A DNA stretch of 64,000 bases from Actinomycetota bacterium (GCA_027313705.1 DAHVDE010000050.1:1-64000); one strand, 5' to 3'; shown: positions 1 to 8,726, counted from the first letter of the stretch. The notes: generated by a model not told the origin, from the sequence alone. Translations and numbers: made by a program.

Positions 1-159
1 GCCGCCGACATGGGTATCTCGCTACGCAACCTGATGGCCCGCATGGGGCACGACAACGAACGAGCCGCACTGATCTACCAGCACAAGTCCAACGCTGCCG
101 ACCGCCAGATCGCTGACGGCCTGGACGAGCTGCTCAAGGCATCGGAGCCAGCGAGCTAA
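1..159 (+). CDS. Tyrosine site-specific integrase, C-terminal end only
   Basis: The window opens in frame inside a coding region that ends at the TAA at 157-159. The 52 visible residues contain the sequence LMARMGHDNERAALIYQH followed by an acidic-amphipathic tail. This is the end of the catalytic domain of actinobacterial tyrosine recombinases: GH is the last catalytic histidine pair and the Tyr of LIYQH is the nucleophile. Its 3' end points at the 3' end of tRNA-Gly about 90 bp downstream, the usual place for an element integrated into a tRNA gene. The rest of the element lies outside the window to the left. Family assignment is confident; whether the full gene is intact cannot be seen. Confidence 0.85.
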   Translation, partial: AADMGISLRNLMARMGHDNERAALIYQHKSNAADRQIADGLDELLKASEPAS

Positions 160-205
160 TGGCCCGTTAATGGCCCGAAGGGCTTCGACTGGCCCAGAAG
201 CGCAC

Positions 206-244
206 AAGGCCCAGGACTGGGAGACCATCTCCCACCTGGGCCTT
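206..244. terminator. Hairpin between integrase and tRNA-Gly
   Basis: The 10-bp arms AAGGCCCAGG (206-215) and CCTGGGCCTT (235-244) are perfect complements and enclose a second inner stem around GGGAGA/TCTCCC. It lies just after the integrase stop and just after the 3' end of the oppositely oriented tRNA-Gly, so it can act as a bidirectional terminator. There is no long U-tract, as is common in high-GC actinobacteria. Confidence 0.6.
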
Positions 245-249
245 CGCAC

Positions 250-323
250 TGGAGCGGGTGACGGGAATCGAACCCGCACTGTCAGCTTGGGAAGCTGATG
301 TTCTGCCATTGAACTACACCCGC
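250..323 (-). tRNA. tRNA-Gly (anticodon CCC)
   Basis: The minus strand folds as a cloverleaf. The acceptor stem is GCGGGTG/CACCCGC, the anticodon stem is TCAGC/GCTGA with loop TTCCCAA, and the T arm contains GGTTCGATTCC. The discriminator base is T and CCA is genome-encoded (250-252). The anticodon in the loop reads CCC. The integrase fragment at the left edge ends close to its 3' end, so this gene is the probable attachment site of that element. Confidence 0.95.
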
Positions 324-384
324 GTTCGCGCCAGCCTTACCGACTGCCGCGACGACATAGTACCGGAACCTGTAGGTTGCCGTC

Positions 385-960
385 GTGCTGCTCTCCGATA
401 GGGACATCCGCGCCCAGATCGAATCCGGCCGGGTCGTGATCGATCCGTTCGCGCCTGAACTGGTTCAGCCGTCGAGCGTCGACGTGCGGCTTGACCGGTT
501 GTTCCGGGTGTTCGAGAACCACAAATACCCCCATATCGACCCGGCGATCGAGCAACCAGACCTCACTCGCCTGGTGGAAACCGAAGGTGACGAGCCTTTT
601 GTGCTCCACCCAGGGGAGTTCGTGCTCGGCTCAACCTATGAGGTGGTAACACTGCCCGACGACATCGCCGGGCGGCTGGAAGGCAAGTCGAGCCTTGGCC
701 GCCTCGGCCTGCTCACCCACTCGACTGCGGGCTGGATCGACCCTGGCTTCACCGGCCACGTCACGCTCGAGCTCTCCAACGTGGCCACTCTCCCGATCAA
801 GCTCTGGCCAGGCATGAAGATCGGGCAGCTCTGCCTGTTCCAGACCAGTAGCCCAGCAGAGCACCCTTACGGCTCGGCCATCTATGGTTCTCGCTACCAA
901 GATCAGCGCGGCCCGACCCCGTCCAGGTCCTACCGCAACTTCTACCGGGCCAAGGTCTAA
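385..960 (+). CDS. dcd: dCTP deaminase
   Basis: A 191-residue protein of the dCTP deaminase/dUTPase trimer family, cytosolic, acting in thymidylate precursor synthesis. Residues 98-108 ([11 protein letters not shown]) form the nucleotide-binding loop, and residues 112-132 carry the [11 protein letters not shown] motif plus the catalytic Glu of TLELSN (about 129). Length and sequence match the actinobacterial type. The M. tuberculosis member of this family is bifunctional and goes from dCTP to dUMP; I infer but cannot prove the same here. GTG at 385 is the start, because the conserved N-terminus MLLSDRDIR begins there. It stands alone between tRNA-Gly and the convergent permease gene. Confidence 0.96.
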   Translation: MLLSDRDIRAQIESGRVVIDPFAPELVQPSSVDVRLDRLFRVFENHKYPHIDPAIEQPDLTRLVETEGDEPFVLHPGEFVLGSTYEVVTLPDDIAGRLEGKSSLGRLGLLTHSTAGWIDPGFTGHVTLELSNVATLPIKLWPGMKIGQLCLFQTSSPAEHPYGSAIYGSRYQDQRGPTPSRSYRNFYRAKV

Positions 961-1005
961 TCGTGACGGGCTAGACTTTCGCGGTCGCAGGTGGCGAGGT
1001 TGCCG

Positions 1006-2145
1006 CTACCGCGCGCCGGTCACCGCCAGGCCGGCGAGCGCGGCGGCGATGGCCAACGGCACCGCCACCGCGCCGATCATGCTGGCTCTGGCCAGCGACG
1101 GTGCAGCGCCAGCCCGGCGCGCGGCGCGGAGCCAGAGCAGCCACGCCAGCGAACCAGTGACGCACAAGTTGGGTCCGAGGTTCAACCCCACCAGGATCGG
1201 CCAGAAATCACCATGCGGCGTCCGCGCCGCCAGCAGTGATGCCGCGGGGAGATTGTTAAACACCACGGCTGCGCCGGCGGCTAGCCCGGCGGCTCCAGCC
1301 GGATCAAGCCTCGCAAGCAACGCCGCAGGGCCGGACCAGGCCCGCCCGACCGTGCCAAGCGCCACCGCGATCCCGAACAACCCGATCAGCAAAGGCAGCC
1401 CGAGTACGCCGGCCACCTCGCGCAGGTTCGCTCGCCCCCTGACAAGGTGTACCGCCGCGACAAGCACGCCGACCGCGAGCACCGGAATCGCCGGGGCGCC
1501 AAGCGTCAGGACCAGCAACGTTCCTGCCCCGATCGCGCCAAGCGCGACCAGTTGCCAGCCGCCAAACCGGAACTTGCTCGCCGGAATCTCGCCGAGCCGG
1601 CCAGCACGCCATGAGCCGCGCTCGAGTATCCCCACCGCGACCGCGGTCACGACCAACGCCGCGATCGCGGCCAGCCACACCCTGGACAGGAACTGCCCGC
1701 CAGACAGCCGCAAGTGCCCGAGAACGATCAGATTCGTAAGGTTCGCTCCTGGTAGCAACAGCGACCCGGCGTTCGACAGCAGCAGGCAGGCATAGAGCAA
1801 TGCCTCGCCAGTGCCCCTGTTCCGCCCGGCATAGACAAGCACCGGGGTAAGAAAGGCGACCGAGGTATCCAGGTTCAGCGTGGCGGTGACCAGGCCGATC
1901 ATGACAACCGCTCCGGCGAAGAGCACGATCCCGTTCGGCGAGACCCGCCCGAGCCAGTCTCCCGCAGCACCGAACAATCCTTCGTCGTCAGCGACAAGGC
2001 CGATCAGCAGCAGACCTGCAACCAGCACAAAAGCCGGATAATCCTGACCCGCGCTAGCCGCCGCGTAGTCCGGTCGCAGCCAGAACGCGATCCCGATCCC
2101 GACGACGCCGAGCAGCGCAAGCAGCCAGCTGGCCGGGATCCGCAT
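1006..2145 (-). CDS. ArsB/NhaD-type ion transporter (SLC13-like permease)
   Basis: A 379-residue polytopic membrane protein with about ten hydrophobic segments, arranged as two inverted halves. The sequences NLDTSVAFLTPVLVYAGR (first half) and a later FNNLPAASLLAARTP segment are the paired re-entrant signatures of the ArsB/CitM/NhaD ion-transporter superfamily, which exports arsenite or exchanges anions or Na+/H+. No arsR, arsC or metal regulator is nearby, so the substrate is open. It is somewhat shorter than typical ArsB (about 430). It is convergent with dcd and starts at ATG 2145. Confidence 0.75.
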   Translation of the reverse strand: MRIPASWLLALLGVVGIGIAFWLRPDYAAASAGQDYPAFVLVAGLLLIGLVADDEGLFGAAGDWLGRVSPNGIVLFAGAVVMIGLVTATLNLDTSVAFLTPVLVYAGRNRGTGEALLYACLLLSNAGSLLLPGANLTNLIVLGHLRLSGGQFLSRVWLAAIAALVVTAVAVGILERGSWRAGRLGEIPASKFRFGGWQLVALGAIGAGTLLVLTLGAPAIPVLAVGVLVAAVHLVRGRANLREVAGVLGLPLLIGLFGIAVALGTVGRAWSGPAALLARLDPAGAAGLAAGAAVVFNNLPAASLLAARTPHGDFWPILVGLNLGPNLCVTGSLAWLLWLRAARRAGAAPSLARASMIGAVAVPLAIAAALAGLAVTGAR

Positions 2146-2339
2146 CTCCGCCGACTACCCGCCCTTCTGCGAAATATGCCCGACTTCAGGGTAACCGCCA
2201 TCACCGGCACTCCCGCTAACCGCGCCCCGCCTCACCGCCTCCGCCCCCACGTTGCGGCGGAGCAGGCACCCAGGCACCCACGTTGTGACATCGCGGGGCC
2301 ACTCGCGGCGCCATGAGGGCCGGCCAGGGACGGGAACAC

Positions 2340-2696
2340 CTACCTCAACCGGCCGCGGGGGAGCGCGTTACGGCCTAGTGCCGCTATTAGCTGGTCGCGC
2401 TCGGCGAGGGCGGCAAGCAGGGCATTGCGCTCAGCTTCGAGTGCCTTCACCTGCTCTTCGAGTTCGAGTACCCGGCGGATCGCGGCCAGCGTCATCCCTT
2501 CGTCGGCGAGGCGCGCGACGTACTGGACAATCGTGACCTCGGTACGTGAATACCGTCGCTGCCCTCCATCGGAACGGGACGGCCTGACGACGCCGAACTC
2601 GTCGAGCCTGCGCAAGAACGCCTGCTGTACCTCGAGCATCTGGGCGACCTGGCCGACCGTGAACAGCGGAAGGTTGTCATCGTCAAACGGCAGCAC
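2340..2696 (-). CDS. MerR-family regulator, HspR-like
   Basis: A 118-residue protein with an N-terminal MerR winged helix (about residues 11-80, starting LFTVGQVAQMLEV) followed by a C-terminal coiled coil of Glu, Ala and Leu heptads. The DNA-reading helix region contains QQAFLRRLDEFGVVRPSRS, close to HspR proteins that repress heat-shock genes. The gene lies 118 bp downstream of hsp20 on the same strand, so it is probably its autoregulated partner. Start is GTG 2696. It lacks any conserved metal- or thiol-sensing cysteines, which fits HspR-type rather than metal-sensing MerR proteins. Confidence 0.85.
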   Translation of the reverse strand: MLPFDDDNLPLFTVGQVAQMLEVQQAFLRRLDEFGVVRPSRSDGGQRRYSRTEVTIVQYVARLADEGMTLAAIRRVLELEEQVKALEAERNALLAALAERDQLIAALGRNALPRGRLR

Positions 2697-2814
2697 AGTT
2701 CAACACTCCAGCATCGAAGGCCAGCCAGGCAAGTCGCGGCCGGCCTTAGCGCCGAAAGCCGGGGCAAGCGGTAAGTTACCGCCTGGCCCGGCCCGGCATC
2801 TTCTTCACATCTGA

Positions 2815-3252
2815 TCAGGCCGTGAGCTGAGGGGCTCCGGGCCGGGTGATCTCGATCTTGTGCGGTTTGGCCTGCTCGGCGACCGGCAGGACGATGGTCA
2901 GCACGCCATTCTCGTACTGAGCATTGACCTTCTCCGCGTCGATCGCCTCGGTCAGCCTGATCTTCCGAGTGAACGTGCCCATCACGCGCTCGCGCACAAC
3001 TGGCTTCTCCTGCTCGCCGTACTGATCGTCCCGCTTGGCGGAAACGGTCAGCAGCCGGCGATCGGTCGTGACCTCGATGCTGTCCGGGTCGGCGCCTGGC
3101 AGGTCAATCCGCAGCACGACATCATCGTCGCGGCGGATGACATCCATCGGCAGCGCGGCACGGCCTGCGGAAACGCCGTCAGCCCAGCCAAAGGTTCGCT
3201 GAACGATGCGGTCGAAGTCGGTGACGAACGGGTCAAATGACGTCAGCAGCAC
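2815..3252 (-). CDS. Hsp20 / alpha-crystallin small heat-shock protein
   Basis: A 145-residue small heat-shock protein: an ATP-independent holdase that binds unfolding proteins in the cytosol. The alpha-crystallin domain covers about residues 35-135 and ends in the family signature region YENGVLTIVLP. The short C-terminal extension carries an IEITRP motif resembling the I-x-I anchor used for oligomer assembly. It is the first gene of a likely two-gene operon with the MerR-type regulator downstream, and a promoter with an operator-like dyad lies just upstream. Confidence 0.95.
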   Translation of the reverse strand: MLLTSFDPFVTDFDRIVQRTFGWADGVSAGRAALPMDVIRRDDDVVLRIDLPGADPDSIEVTTDRRLLTVSAKRDDQYGEQEKPVVRERVMGTFTRKIRLTEAIDAEKVNAQYENGVLTIVLPVAEQAKPHKIEITRPGAPQLTA

Positions 3253-3267
3253 GGTGATCCACCTCCA

Positions 3268-3352
3268 GTGAATCCGAGATTCAACTCTGAACCTCGGTTA
3301 CCTACATTTCTACCGTAGGCAAACCTACAAGTCAAGATAGAGGTTCACTGGA
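3268..3352 (-). promoter_or_regulatory. hsp20 promoter with embedded dyads
   Basis: Reading the minus strand, TTGACT (3330-3335) and TAGAAA (3307-3312) form a promoter with a 17-bp spacer. Inside the spacer is the perfect dyad GTAGG-TTTG-CCTAC (3315-3328), the position where MerR-family regulators bind. Closer to the gene, GAGGTTCA and TGAATCTC form an 8-bp inverted repeat with one mismatch (about 3274-3293), and a further GAGGTTCACTGG copy sits at about 3340-3351. No classical CTTGAGT-N7-ACTCAAG HAIR box is present, so the regulator probably reads a divergent site. Confidence 0.55.
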
Positions 3353-3366
3353 ACCGTACCGTTAGC

Positions 3367-4524
3367 TCACACTCGTTCGATGATCGTCGCGTTAGCCTGG
3401 CCACCGCCTTCGCACATGGTCTGCAGCCCGTACCTGCCGCCGCTGTGCTCAAGCTCATGCACCAGCTTGGTCATCAAGATCGCACCGGTCGCACCGAGCG
3501 GGTGACCGAGTGCAATGGCGCCGCCGTTGGGATTGGTCTTCTCGAGCGAGGCGCCAGTCTCGGCCGACCAGGCGATCAGCACCGGCGCGAATGCCTCGTT
3601 CACCTCGAAGACGTCTATGTCGTCGACGGCCAGCTTGCCCTTGGCCAGGGCCAGTTCGGTTGCCGGGATCGGTCCGGTCAGCATGAAAACCGGATCAGCA
3701 CCGATCACCGCGAGCGCGTGGATGCGGGCGCGAGGGGTCAGCCCGTGGCGCTTCACGGCATCCTCGGAGGCGATCAGCAGCGCGGCCGCGCCGTCTGAGA
3801 TCTGGGACGCCGTGGCCGCGGTGAGCTCCCAGCCATCGCGCAGCGGCTTGAGTTCGGCCATCTTCTCCAAAGTGGTGTCACGACGCGGGCCCTCATCCGC
3901 GCTTAGCCCGTTGACCGGCGTGATTTCGCGCTCGAACCTGCCCTCGTCGATCGCCTGGATCGCCCGCCGGTGGCTCTGGAGCGCGAACTCCTCAAGTTGC
4001 AGCCGCTTGATGCCCCACTTCTCGCACATCAGCTGAGCGCCGCGGAACTGCGAGATCTCCTGCTTCCCGTACCGCTTCTGCCAGCCTTCCCCGAACGGGA
4101 ACGCCATGCCTTTCTCAAGTGGCAGCGACACGGTCGTGCCCATCGGGACCTGACTCATGCTTTCCACGCCCGCGGCGACGACAAGGTCCTGGGTGCCCGA
4201 CAGCACGCCCTGGGCGGCGAAGTGCACTGCCTGCTGCGAAGAGCCGCACTGCCGGTCGATCGTCACTCCGGGCACCGACTCTGGCAGCCCGGCGGACAGC
4301 CACGCGTTGCGCGCGATGTCGACCGCCTGGGGACCGATCTGCGAGACGCAACCCATGATCACGTCTTCTACGGCGGCCGGGTCTATCCCGGTACGGGTCA
4401 CTAGTTCGGTCAGCACATGCGCGCCAAGGTCAACCGGATGAGCGCTGGCCAGACCTCCGTTCCTGCGGCCAACCGGAGTCCTGACCGCTCCGACGATGTA
4501 TGCCTCCGACACGCTAACCTCCAC
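3367..4524 (-). CDS. Acetyl-CoA acyltransferase (thiolase)
   Basis: A 385-residue degradative-type thiolase that cleaves 3-ketoacyl-CoA with CoA in beta-oxidation or side-chain breakdown. The catalytic residues are visible: nucleophilic Cys93 in DRQCGSS, His341 in GGAIALGHPLG, and Cys371 in MCEGGGQANATIIE. The NEAFAP motif is at about 309-314. The sequence resembles the FadA5/FadA6-like actinobacterial subgroup linked to steroid or branched acyl chains, but no steroid genes are nearby, so substrate is not assigned. It is a single gene, with start at 4524 (or a few codons later). Confidence 0.92.
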   Translation of the reverse strand: MEVSVSEAYIVGAVRTPVGRRNGGLASAHPVDLGAHVLTELVTRTGIDPAAVEDVIMGCVSQIGPQAVDIARNAWLSAGLPESVPGVTIDRQCGSSQQAVHFAAQGVLSGTQDLVVAAGVESMSQVPMGTTVSLPLEKGMAFPFGEGWQKRYGKQEISQFRGAQLMCEKWGIKRLQLEEFALQSHRRAIQAIDEGRFEREITPVNGLSADEGPRRDTTLEKMAELKPLRDGWELTAATASQISDGAAALLIASEDAVKRHGLTPRARIHALAVIGADPVFMLTGPIPATELALAKGKLAVDDIDVFEVNEAFAPVLIAWSAETGASLEKTNPNGGAIALGHPLGATGAILMTKLVHELEHSGGRYGLQTMCEGGGQANATIIERV

Positions 4525-4642
4525 TGTTGCCCCACGCCAACCTGCGATTCGCTATCGAGGTTACCCCCCGGTAGCCGAGCGGCAATAGGGCACCTGTCGC
4601 GGCGTTATGCTCAATAGCAGGCATAACTGACCGGAGGCGGCC

Positions 4643-4813
4643 ATGACGGACGGCCTTATCCTGCTTGTGTTCATCGCGATCCTCATCGCGGTCACCGTGG
4701 CACGAATCAGGCGCCGGATGGGTTTCCCGGTCAGGCAGGGCTTCTTGGGTACTGCCATCGTCGGCATCGCGATCGCCATCCTCGTCTACTGGGTGGCGAG
4801 CAGCGGCCGGTAG
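4643..4813 (+). CDS. Small two-helix membrane protein
   Basis: A 56-codon reading frame, ATG 4643 to TAG 4811-4813, with a good ribosome site GGAGG (4633-4637). The product has two hydrophobic segments (about residues 4-20 and 33-52) separated by the basic turn RIRRRMG, so it is probably a hairpin in the membrane with a cytoplasmic positive loop. I do not recognise the family. It lies in the gap between the thiolase start and the end of the SpoIIE-type gene. Confidence 0.6.
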   Translation: MTDGLILLVFIAILIAVTVARIRRRMGFPVRQGFLGTAIVGIAIAILVYWVASSGR

Positions 4814-4840
4814 GCCGAACCGGCGGCTAAGATCCCGCAG

Positions 4841-7213
4841 CTAACTTGGCGCAGCAGCTAACAGGCTGGTTGAGGCTGCCCTGATGGGCATCTGGAACCA
4901 GACCGTCTTACCCTCCTCCGTGGGCCGGGATCCCCACCGTTCGGCAAGCTGATCTACCAGATACAGGCCGCGTCCGCCTTCGTCGTTCTCGCCCGCCACC
5001 CGGATTCTTGGCAGCCGCAGGTCGTAGTCGAAGACCTCAACCCACACCGACTCGGCGCCCTTGCGGATGCTCAAGACGAACTCCTGGCCCTCGGCACTCA
5101 CGAAGTCCTCGGTAAGCGGCGAGTCCACCGATTCGTCCAGGCTGTCCGTCCAGCCAGACCGCCGTCCTGGCTGAGCGAACTCGTGCCTGGGCGCGGGCGC
5201 CGCGGCGGTGTGCAGAACCACGTTGGTGACGACCTCTGAGACCAGCAGGCAGGCCAGATCGGCCTGATCCTCGTCCATGCCGAATTGAATGAACATCTCA
5301 AAGGCCATCTTCCTGGCTTCTGAGACCTTGATCGGCTCGGCCTTGAACGGCCGTTCCCAAGCCTGGAGGTCAGCAGGCGAGGTCCTGACTACCAAGATGG
5401 CCATGTCGTCGTCGATGTTGCCAGGCACCGCGTGCTCAGCCGCTTCGGCGATCCGGTCGACATCCTCGCCGGCGACGGCCTTGACAGCTTCCCTCAGCAT
5501 GCCCATGACCTCGGCATCGCCGTAGTGGCCAGGCCCGTCGGCCCGTGCCCGCCGGTCGACCAGGCCGTCGGTGTAAAAGATAAGGGTCGCACCTGGCGGC
5601 AGCAGGCGGGTTTCCTCGCGGTAGGTCGGCAGCGCGGAAATGCCACTGCCGCGCACGCCGAGCAGCACGCCCTGGTACTTCAGCTCAAGCGGCCTGACAT
5701 CTTCCTTTGTCACCATCAAGGGCGACATGTGCCCGGCGTTGGCGACGGTGAGGTTACGCGACCACGGATCGTAGGTCAGGTAGGTGCAGCTCGCGGTTGG
5801 CGCGTCGGCTACCTGCTCATAGCTTTCGTCGGCCATGGTCTGGCACCACTCGTCCAGCCTGCGGAGTATGTCGGCCGGCGCCCGGTCATCTTGAGCGAAC
5901 GCGCGAAGCGCGGACCTGAGCTGTCCCATGAACGCCGCCGCACGAGCGCCGCGGCCCTGCACGTCCCCGATCACGATGCCGACTCGCCCGGCGGAAAGCT
6001 GGATGATGTCGTACCAGTCGCCGCCGACCTGGGTCTGAATGCCTTGCCCATGGCTCTCAAGCGGCTTGGCTGGCACGTAACGGTAAGCGACCTGCAGACC
6101 GTCTAGCATTGGCGGCGTACTCGGCAGCAGGCTGTTCTGGAACGCGAGAGCGGTGTTCCGCTCTTCTTCGAACAGCATCGCGTTATCGATCGCGATCGCG
6201 ACCCGGCTCGCGATCGCGGCGACCAGATCACGGTCGTCGGCCACGTAATGCTTGGCGTCCCTTACGGTCAGGCTAGACAACGCCAGGCTCATGACGCCGA
6301 GTCGCTGGCCGCGGGCAGTGAGCGGGGCGGAGATCACGGACGTGATCCCGACGTCACGGCTCGCGGTCATGCTCTCATTGTTCGGCGCCGGGTACGCCTG
6401 GTCGTCGACATCCTCGACCAGTACCACTTCATCCTGGTCCATGGCCTTTTTGCTGAAATGGCCTTTAGGGTAGTGAACCGGTTCGCCTACGCTGGCCCAG
6501 GTTCCCGGCGGCGGTTCCCACTTCCATGCGCTGATGCGCACCCGGCGGACCAGCGTCTCAGGTTTTCTGACCTCGCTCGTGCGCAGGTCAATGAAGCAGT
6601 GGTCAGCGAACTGCGGCACGAGCGCGTCGGCGACCTCGCGCAGGGTCTGGTCGAGCTCGAGTGACTTGTTGAGCCGCTGCCCGATGCGGTCGAGCAGGCC
6701 TATCCGGTCGGTCGCGGACTCGTCCCCGACCTGGAGCGCCTCCTTGGCCATGATCACCGTGCCGGCGACCTCGCCGGCCTGGCCGCGCATCGGCGTCGCG
6801 TTCATCCTGATGAAGAAGTTCGCGCCGTCCTTGCGCTTGATCGACAGGGTGCCTTCCCAGTCCTTGCCGCGGCAGGACTGCCGTTCCAGGTTGGCTACCT
6901 TGCTCAGGTCGTCCTCGTCGAAGCCGAGCGCACGAAATGGCACGTCAGTTAGCTGCGCGGGGTCGTCGAAGCCAAACAGCCCGGCGGCGAAGTCATTGGC
7001 GTAGCGCAGGCAGCCATCGTGGTCAACGACGATCACGGCGGTCTCTACCTGATGCAGGATAAGCTCGGTGCCGAGCATCTCGCGCGATCTGACCTGAGCG
7101 GTGCCCGCCGGAATCTGGGCACCGGCGTTCACGGCACCGGCTTCTGGCCGGAGCCTGTCGCTCACGGCCCGCGTGGCAGCGTTACCTTCTGCGTTCATTG
7201 ACCAACCAGGCAT
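4841..7213 (-). CDS. PAS-GAF-SpoIIE phosphatase-ATPase regulator
   Basis: A 790-residue signalling protein. Domains in order: PAS (about 47-155, with ETAVIVVDHDGCLRYAN), GAF (about 175-345), SpoIIE/RsbU-type PP2C phosphatase (about 370-600, with the metal-binding GGDWYD and GDVQGRG motifs) and a C-terminal RsbW-like HATPase (about 620-780, with SEVVTNVVLHT and GGRGLYLVD). Such proteins control an anti-sigma/anti-anti-sigma partner switch: the phosphatase activates an STAS antagonist, the kinase domain inactivates it. Both activities sit in one chain here. Its start codon (ATG 7213) directly follows the TGA of the DtxR-type gene, so the two are translationally coupled. An alternative start is the Met at residue 6. 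No sigma factor or STAS gene is in the window. Confidence 0.92.
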   Translation of the reverse strand: MPGWSMNAEGNAATRAVSDRLRPEAGAVNAGAQIPAGTAQVRSREMLGTELILHQVETAVIVVDHDGCLRYANDFAAGLFGFDDPAQLTDVPFRALGFDEDDLSKVANLERQSCRGKDWEGTLSIKRKDGANFFIRMNATPMRGQAGEVAGTVIMAKEALQVGDESATDRIGLLDRIGQRLNKSLELDQTLREVADALVPQFADHCFIDLRTSEVRKPETLVRRVRISAWKWEPPPGTWASVGEPVHYPKGHFSKKAMDQDEVVLVEDVDDQAYPAPNNESMTASRDVGITSVISAPLTARGQRLGVMSLALSSLTVRDAKHYVADDRDLVAAIASRVAIAIDNAMLFEEERNTALAFQNSLLPSTPPMLDGLQVAYRYVPAKPLESHGQGIQTQVGGDWYDIIQLSAGRVGIVIGDVQGRGARAAAFMGQLRSALRAFAQDDRAPADILRRLDEWCQTMADESYEQVADAPTASCTYLTYDPWSRNLTVANAGHMSPLMVTKEDVRPLELKYQGVLLGVRGSGISALPTYREETRLLPPGATLIFYTDGLVDRRARADGPGHYGDAEVMGMLREAVKAVAGEDVDRIAEAAEHAVPGNIDDDMAILVVRTSPADLQAWERPFKAEPIKVSEARKMAFEMFIQFGMDEDQADLACLLVSEVVTNVVLHTAAAPAPRHEFAQPGRRSGWTDSLDESVDSPLTEDFVSAEGQEFVLSIRKGAESVWVEVFDYDLRLPRIRVAGENDEGGRGLYLVDQLAERWGSRPTEEGKTVWFQMPIRAASTSLLAAAPS

Positions 7214-7954
7214 TCACGATGATTTCGGAGATTGGGTACAAGTTGTGACAAAAATGTGCGATGCCACTTCCAGCGGCAATGCCGCGCTGAAGCCATCGAC
7301 TCTGTCCGCACCTGTCACCCGCACATCCTCGCTGCCGACCACAAGCGTAACCTCGCGGCCGGGTTGTATCCCGATGTTCTTGAGTTTAAGCATTAGCGCG
7401 GCATCGCTTTGGAGTTGTTCACTGATCCGCTGTACCACGGCCTGCGCGGGCACAGCCTCCGTTATGGCCGTCATTGCCACATCGGGCTGGTCAGCGGCCA
7501 CCTGGGCGTCATCTACGGCCCAGGGAGGAACGCCAAGCTCGGCGAGGCCAGGAATGACATTTCCGTGCGGGCAGCGAACCGGGTATTTCAGCAACTCGGC
7601 CAGCCGCCGTTCTACGTTGTCGGAAATGACGTGCTCCCAGCGGCACGCCTCGATGTGCACGTCTTCCCACGGCAGCCCGATCACGTCAACTAGCAGGCAC
7701 TCCGCCAGCCGGTGCTTGCGCATCACGCGCATGGCGAGGGTCTCGCCCTCGCTGGTCAGGGCCAGCCGCCGGTCGCGCTCGACGAGCAGGAGACCGTCCC
7801 GCTCCATCCTCGCCACGGTCTCGCTGACCGTCGGGCCACTCTGCGACAGCCGCTCGGCGATCCTGGCGCGCAGCGGAACCACGCCCTCCTCGGTGAGCTC
7901 GAAAACCGTGCGAAGATACATCTCGGTCGTGTCGATCAGGCCGTGCGCCGCCAC
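7214..7954 (-). CDS. DtxR/IdeR/MntR-family metal-dependent repressor
   Basis: A 246-residue transcription repressor that binds Fe2+ or Mn2+. It contains an N-terminal winged HTH (about 1-70, starting LIDTTEMYLRTVFELTEEG), a metal-binding dimerisation domain with HRLAECLLVDVIG and EACRWEHVIS (about 80-140), then the CPHG motif and a C-terminal SH3/FeoA-like domain (about 165-235). Length suits the IdeR class. It has no gap to the downstream SpoIIE-type gene, implying that metal status and a partner-switch are expressed together. The start is GTG or ATG at 7954; the N-terminus MAAHGLIDTTEMYL is typical. Confidence 0.93.
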   Translation of the reverse strand: MAAHGLIDTTEMYLRTVFELTEEGVVPLRARIAERLSQSGPTVSETVARMERDGLLLVERDRRLALTSEGETLAMRVMRKHRLAECLLVDVIGLPWEDVHIEACRWEHVISDNVERRLAELLKYPVRCPHGNVIPGLAELGVPPWAVDDAQVAADQPDVAMTAITEAVPAQAVVQRISEQLQSDAALMLKLKNIGIQPGREVTLVVGSEDVRVTGADRVDGFSAALPLEVASHIFVTTCTQSPKSS

Positions 7955-8087
7955 CTGGCTACCTCCCCTCGCGAATTCGATGCTAAGGGGTCAGCGCACC
8001 ATCGCGTAATCTTCGCGGTCCTGGCCAAGCACGGACCAGCCAGGCACCTGGCTGGCCGGGTAGCGGACCTCTAGCCAGGCAGCATGC

Positions 8088-8726
8088 TCACGGGGCGAGC
8101 CGCTCGACGATCCAGGTGTCACCTGACCGGCGGTACCTGAGCCTGTCATGCATCCGGTTGGCCCGGCCATGCCAGAACTCAAAGGTCTGCGGCGTGACCA
8201 GGTAACCGCCCCAGAAACCGGGGGCGGGCACCTCGGCACCTTCCGGCCAGCGCTGCGCAAGTTCGGCGTAACGCTCGTCGAGTTCGGCCCGAGAACCTAC
8301 CACGGTCGACTGCCTGCTCGCCCAGGCGGCGATCTGAGAGGCGTGCGGCCTGCTATGGAAGTAGGCCGCGCTCTCATCCTCGCCCAGCCTGCTCACTGTC
8401 CCCTCGATGATGATCTGACGGTGGATGGCATGCCAGCCGAAAAGCAGGCAGGCCCGCGGCACCTCGTCGAGGTCGGTTCCCTTGCGTGAGGTCCGGTTGG
8501 TGAAGAACACGAAACCGGCCGAATCGTGCCCTTTAAGCAGCACGGTCCTGGCCCGCGGCTGCCCGGCGGCCGAGACAGTGGCGAGCACCACGGCAGTAGG
8601 CTCTGGCAGTCCGGCGTCGACGGCGTCGGCCATCCAGCTATCGAACTGAGCATCAGGCTCCGCGGCGAGCATAGACTCGTCCAGGCCGCTGGCCGGCCAG
8701 CTAGCCGCGTCTGTCACCACACCCAT
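8088..8726 (-). CDS. pdxH: Pyridoxamine 5'-phosphate oxidase
   Basis: A 212-residue FMN-dependent oxidase that converts pyridoxine or pyridoxamine phosphate to PLP in the cytosol. FMN-binding segments RTVLLKG (about 60-66) and FFTNRTSRKG (about 74-83) are present, as is the C-terminal signature EFWHGRANRMHDRLRYRR, and the protein ends in ERLAP as in this family. The gene is divergent from the citrate synthase gene, with a 116-bp shared promoter region. Confidence 0.97.
   Translation of the reverse strand: MGVVTDAASWPASGLDESMLAAEPDAQFDSWMADAVDAGLPEPTAVVLATVSAAGQPRARTVLLKGHDSAGFVFFTNRTSRKGTDLDEVPRACLLFGWHAIHRQIIIEGTVSRLGEDESAAYFHSRPHASQIAAWASRQSTVVGSRAELDERYAELAQRWPEGAEVPAPGFWGGYLVTPQTFEFWHGRANRMHDRLRYRRSGDTWIVERLAP

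Noticed and set aside
884-1795. Long plus-strand frame opposite the ArsB-like gene
   Set aside because: It is antisense to a clear membrane-protein gene, has Ser/Ala/Pro-rich composition and no family resemblance.
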